8,668 bases of DNA from Rhodospirillaceae bacterium (lineage in GTDB: Bacteria > Pseudomonadota > Alphaproteobacteria > UBA7887): NCBI GenBank assembly GCA_002712985.1, contig PAVD01000027.1:12589-21256 (forward strand), written 5' to 3'. The notes beneath the pieces are model-generated. The model did not search any database. It was not told the DNA's origin and saw only the letters and a list, made by a program, of their open reading frames with translations. Every line of letters starts with the position of its first letter. Positions within the stretch are counted from its first letter, which is position 1. Positions 7,190 through 8,668 of the stretch are shown here, piece after piece. The translations under genes were made by a program, and so were the position numbers.

Positions 7190-8233
7190 TCAATTTACTT
7201 TAATCAAATCAACACGATCAGCGGAACCGGTCTCAGTTTTTGACCCAAGTGCTCTAACATCGATCCGGGTCGAATTGATCCCCAACTCTATTAGAAAAGA
7301 CCGAACAGCCAGTGCCCGAGAAAGAGACAATCTCCTTGCCGCACTCGCAGAACTATCTTTGTCGCTTGCGTAAGCATTCAATTGCAATCGTATCCGTTCT
7401 TGATCTTTTATTTCGGTGACTAATGCGTGCAACGCAGAGTGAGTTGTTTCTTCGAGATTAGTAGCACCTTCAGCGAATACTACTGTCATTATTTGCTCCG
7501 AGCTAGACGTCGAGGTTTCCTTTACCGTCCTTGGTTCAGAAATTGCATCCCCTGTTATAGCAGCTAGTTCTGCTTGGTTCTTTTCTGCTGGGCTGTCTGG
7601 TTCTGGAGAAATGGGACGCTCGGATGCTGCAGTCTTAGGCAGGTCTTGATTGTCAGATTGGTTAATCGAGGCTGAGCTCGGAGGCTTTACAACGCCGGCT
7701 CTATCTTCCGGCGGTTGTGGATGTTCCTCAACAGATACCGTAAGTTTTTCTGCCGCAATAGGTTCGGTTAGGCGGTCCGTTTCAGGAGAAAGGGTCGGAG
7801 TCACTGCACTGGAGGGTTTCGATAAATTAGATTTCGGTAACTCAATAACATGAGAAGTTGGGCTATTCATTTGGTTGGACCTCACCAGTGTGTCACCGGT
7901 GACGACCCCTGATCTCATATAGTCTGGCCCTTGCAGATCCACAACGCGAGAATCTAAGCTGTCTTTTAGTGGATTAAATAAGGGCGGGGATGGAGGGGCC
8001 CGCCTATACGTGGGGACGTCGTAAAAGACTGCGTCTTCATTGACTTCTACTGCAGGCGCTTGGACTCCGATGTTCACTATTTGTTGTGACGAGGCATAGT
8101 TAACCGTTACGAAGCAAGCGACAGATGCCATGATTGTGAACAAAAAAGTGCTGCAGGATCTACTACCTTGCGGCCGATGTCCGATTGGGCGAGATGCTAT
8201 GTGCAACTCCGTATTTTCTGTTCTACTTCCCAT
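7190..8233 (-). CDS. Anchored envelope protein with Pro/Ser/Glu-rich linker and degenerate OmpA-like C-terminal domain
   Basis: This 347-residue protein starts at ATG 8233, preceded by GCGGAAG at 4 bases. A TTG at 8254 would add seven residues but has no spaced ribosome-binding site. A Ser/Arg-rich N-terminus (1-27) precedes one hydrophobic helix (about 28-44, STFLFTIMASVACFVTV), then YASSQQ, which might allow cleavage; anchor or signal peptide cannot be decided. Residues about 60-245 are low-complexity, rich in Pro, Ser, Glu and Thr. The final 100 residues fit the OmpA/Pal fold: VVFAEGATNL, ARRLSLSRALAVRSFLIELG, STRIDVRALG and ADRVDLIKV. The usual GHTD motif reads AYAS, so the peptidoglycan-binding Asp is replaced (S290), while the Arg of LSxxRA remains (R306). 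The layout resembles TonB/TolA or Pal-like envelope-spanning proteins. It precedes the channel gene by 58 bases in one orientation, suggesting a shared machine. Function unassigned. Confidence 0.85.
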   Translation of the reverse strand: MGSRTENTELHIASRPIGHRPQGSRSCSTFLFTIMASVACFVTVNYASSQQIVNIGVQAPAVEVNEDAVFYDVPTYRRAPPSPPLFNPLKDSLDSRVVDLQGPDYMRSGVVTGDTLVRSNQMNSPTSHVIELPKSNLSKPSSAVTPTLSPETDRLTEPIAAEKLTVSVEEHPQPPEDRAGVVKPPSSASINQSDNQDLPKTAASERPISPEPDSPAEKNQAELAAITGDAISEPRTVKETSTSSSEQIMTVVFAEGATNLEETTHSALHALVTEIKDQERIRLQLNAYASDKDSSASAARRLSLSRALAVRSFLIELGINSTRIDVRALGSKTETGSADRVDLIKVN

Positions 8234-8293
8234 TTTACTTCCGCTGTCCCACAACCACCAGACCGCACTGAAAGGTCCATGCGATATTTGAAC

Positions 8294-8322
8294 ACAATAA
8301 CGAGACCAAAGCCGTGGAACAA
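8294..8322 (-). promoter_or_regulatory. Candidate sigma-70-type promoter for the motor-like operon
   Basis: In the 102-base gap upstream of the OmpA-like gene, TTGTTC (8322-8317) and TATTGT (8299-8294) are separated by exactly 17 bases. They match the -35 and -10 consensus at three and four positions. A start near 8287 would leave a leader of about 55 bases before the ATG at 8233. The match is weak and such pairs are frequent by chance; transcription could equally read through from the phosphatase gene, since no terminator is visible between them. Confidence 0.25.
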
Positions 8323-8335
8323 CTCATTATGAACG

Positions 8336-8668
8336 TTAGTCGGCATGCTCAGTCTGCTTGAATAAGGAGGCAAGCTCCGATTGCAAATGCCCGTTGGACG
8401 CTAGAATTCCAGGGCCTTTTGAAGGTCGGCCAGTGCCAATAATTCCGCTGGCAAAACCTCCTGCTTCTTGCACAAGAAGGGCTCCACTCATGACATCAGC
8501 CGGCGTTGCGGTTGAACTCCAAAACCCATCAAGCCAACCAGCGGCAACGTACGCTAAGTCAAGGGAGGTTGAACCAAGCATCCGTAAAATCCCAGCATTC
8601 TGCGTGATGCAATTCTGATATTTATGAATGTTCTTGTCATTCTTATCTATTTCATAGTTACCAACTAC
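8336..8668 (-). CDS. Inositol monophosphatase family protein, C-terminal part (5' end beyond the window)
   Basis: The frame is open from the right edge, so the ATG at 8581 is internal; 110 residues are visible. Members of this family are Mg-dependent, Li-sensitive sugar-phosphate phosphatases: inositol-1-phosphatase/SuhB, histidinol-phosphatase HisN and CysQ among them. The visible part holds ILRMLGSTSLDLAYVAAG (27-44 from the edge), GWLDGFW (44-50), and PADVMSGALLVQEAGG (56-71). This last block is the family's second signature, normally PWDxAAGxxLVxEAGG. The metal-binding Asp is kept (D58) but the Trp before it is Ala (A57). About 150 N-terminal residues with the first metal-binding motif lie outside, so activity and substrate cannot be judged. 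It is transcribed toward the motor-like genes with 102 bases between and may be co-transcribed with them. Family confident; exact substrate unknown. Confidence 0.9.
   Translation of the reverse strand, partial: VVGNYEIDKNDKNIHKYQNCITQNAGILRMLGSTSLDLAYVAAGWLDGFWSSTATPADVMSGALLVQEAGGFASGIIGTGRPSKGPGILASNGHLQSELASLFKQTEHAD

Noticed and set aside
4106..8233. Zorya anti-phage defence system
   Set aside because: The channel and MotB-like pair resemble ZorA/ZorB in layout, but no ZorC, ZorD or ZorE-like helicase or nuclease gene is present, the extra genes are envelope proteins, and the flanks look like ordinary chromosome.
4106..8233. Tol-Pal or ExbB/ExbD/TonB operon
   Set aside because: The channel has four helices and a long tail, the partner has a full OmpA domain, and neither TolB nor a TonB-dependent receptor is visible. 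The OmpA-like protein lacks a lipobox, so it is not Pal.
8231..8254. TTG start at 8254 for the OmpA-like protein
   Set aside because: No spaced ribosome-binding site precedes it, while ATG 8233 has GCGGAAG at 4 bases; the seven extra residues add no domain.

Overview
This 8.7-kb window looks like chromosomal DNA from an alphaproteobacterium with moderate GC content (about 45-50% in the lines I counted). The call rests on family resemblance recalled from memory: a DauA-like FAD amino-acid dehydrogenase, and a MotA-like / MotB-like / OmpA-like gene set beside an inositol-monophosphatase gene. No tRNA, rRNA, CRISPR array, insertion sequence, phage gene or gene-free stretch above 300 bases was seen.

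Left half, + strand (1-4056). An RND (HAE1-type) efflux pump inner-membrane subunit enters from the left edge with its N-terminus missing. Three bases after its stop begins an FAD-dependent oxidoreductase closely resembling D-arginine dehydrogenase (DauA), but with several substrate-pocket residues changed. The pair looks co-transcribed and ends at a likely intrinsic terminator (4063-4095). The next operon converges on it from the other strand.

Right half, - strand (8668 down to 4106). The order of transcription is: the C-terminal part of an inositol-monophosphatase-family enzyme (start beyond the right edge); an envelope protein with one membrane anchor, a long Pro/Ser/Glu-rich linker and a degenerate OmpA-like domain; a four-helix MotA/TolQ/ExbB-type channel with a long cytoplasmic tail; a MotB-like partner with a membrane aspartate, a very long coiled coil and an intact peptidoglycan-binding OmpA domain; and a small anchored protein with a coiled coil and a periplasmic C-terminal domain.

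The last four genes read as one proton-driven, cell-wall-anchored machine. It resembles flagellar stators, Tol/Exb motors and the ZorAB motor of Zorya, yet matches none exactly: no flagellar, TonB/Tol or Zorya effector genes are visible. Its substrate and purpose cannot be read from the sequence. The channel and MotB-like genes are each preceded by a very short reading frame joined to a neighbouring gene by overlapping stop and start codons, which hints at translational coupling.
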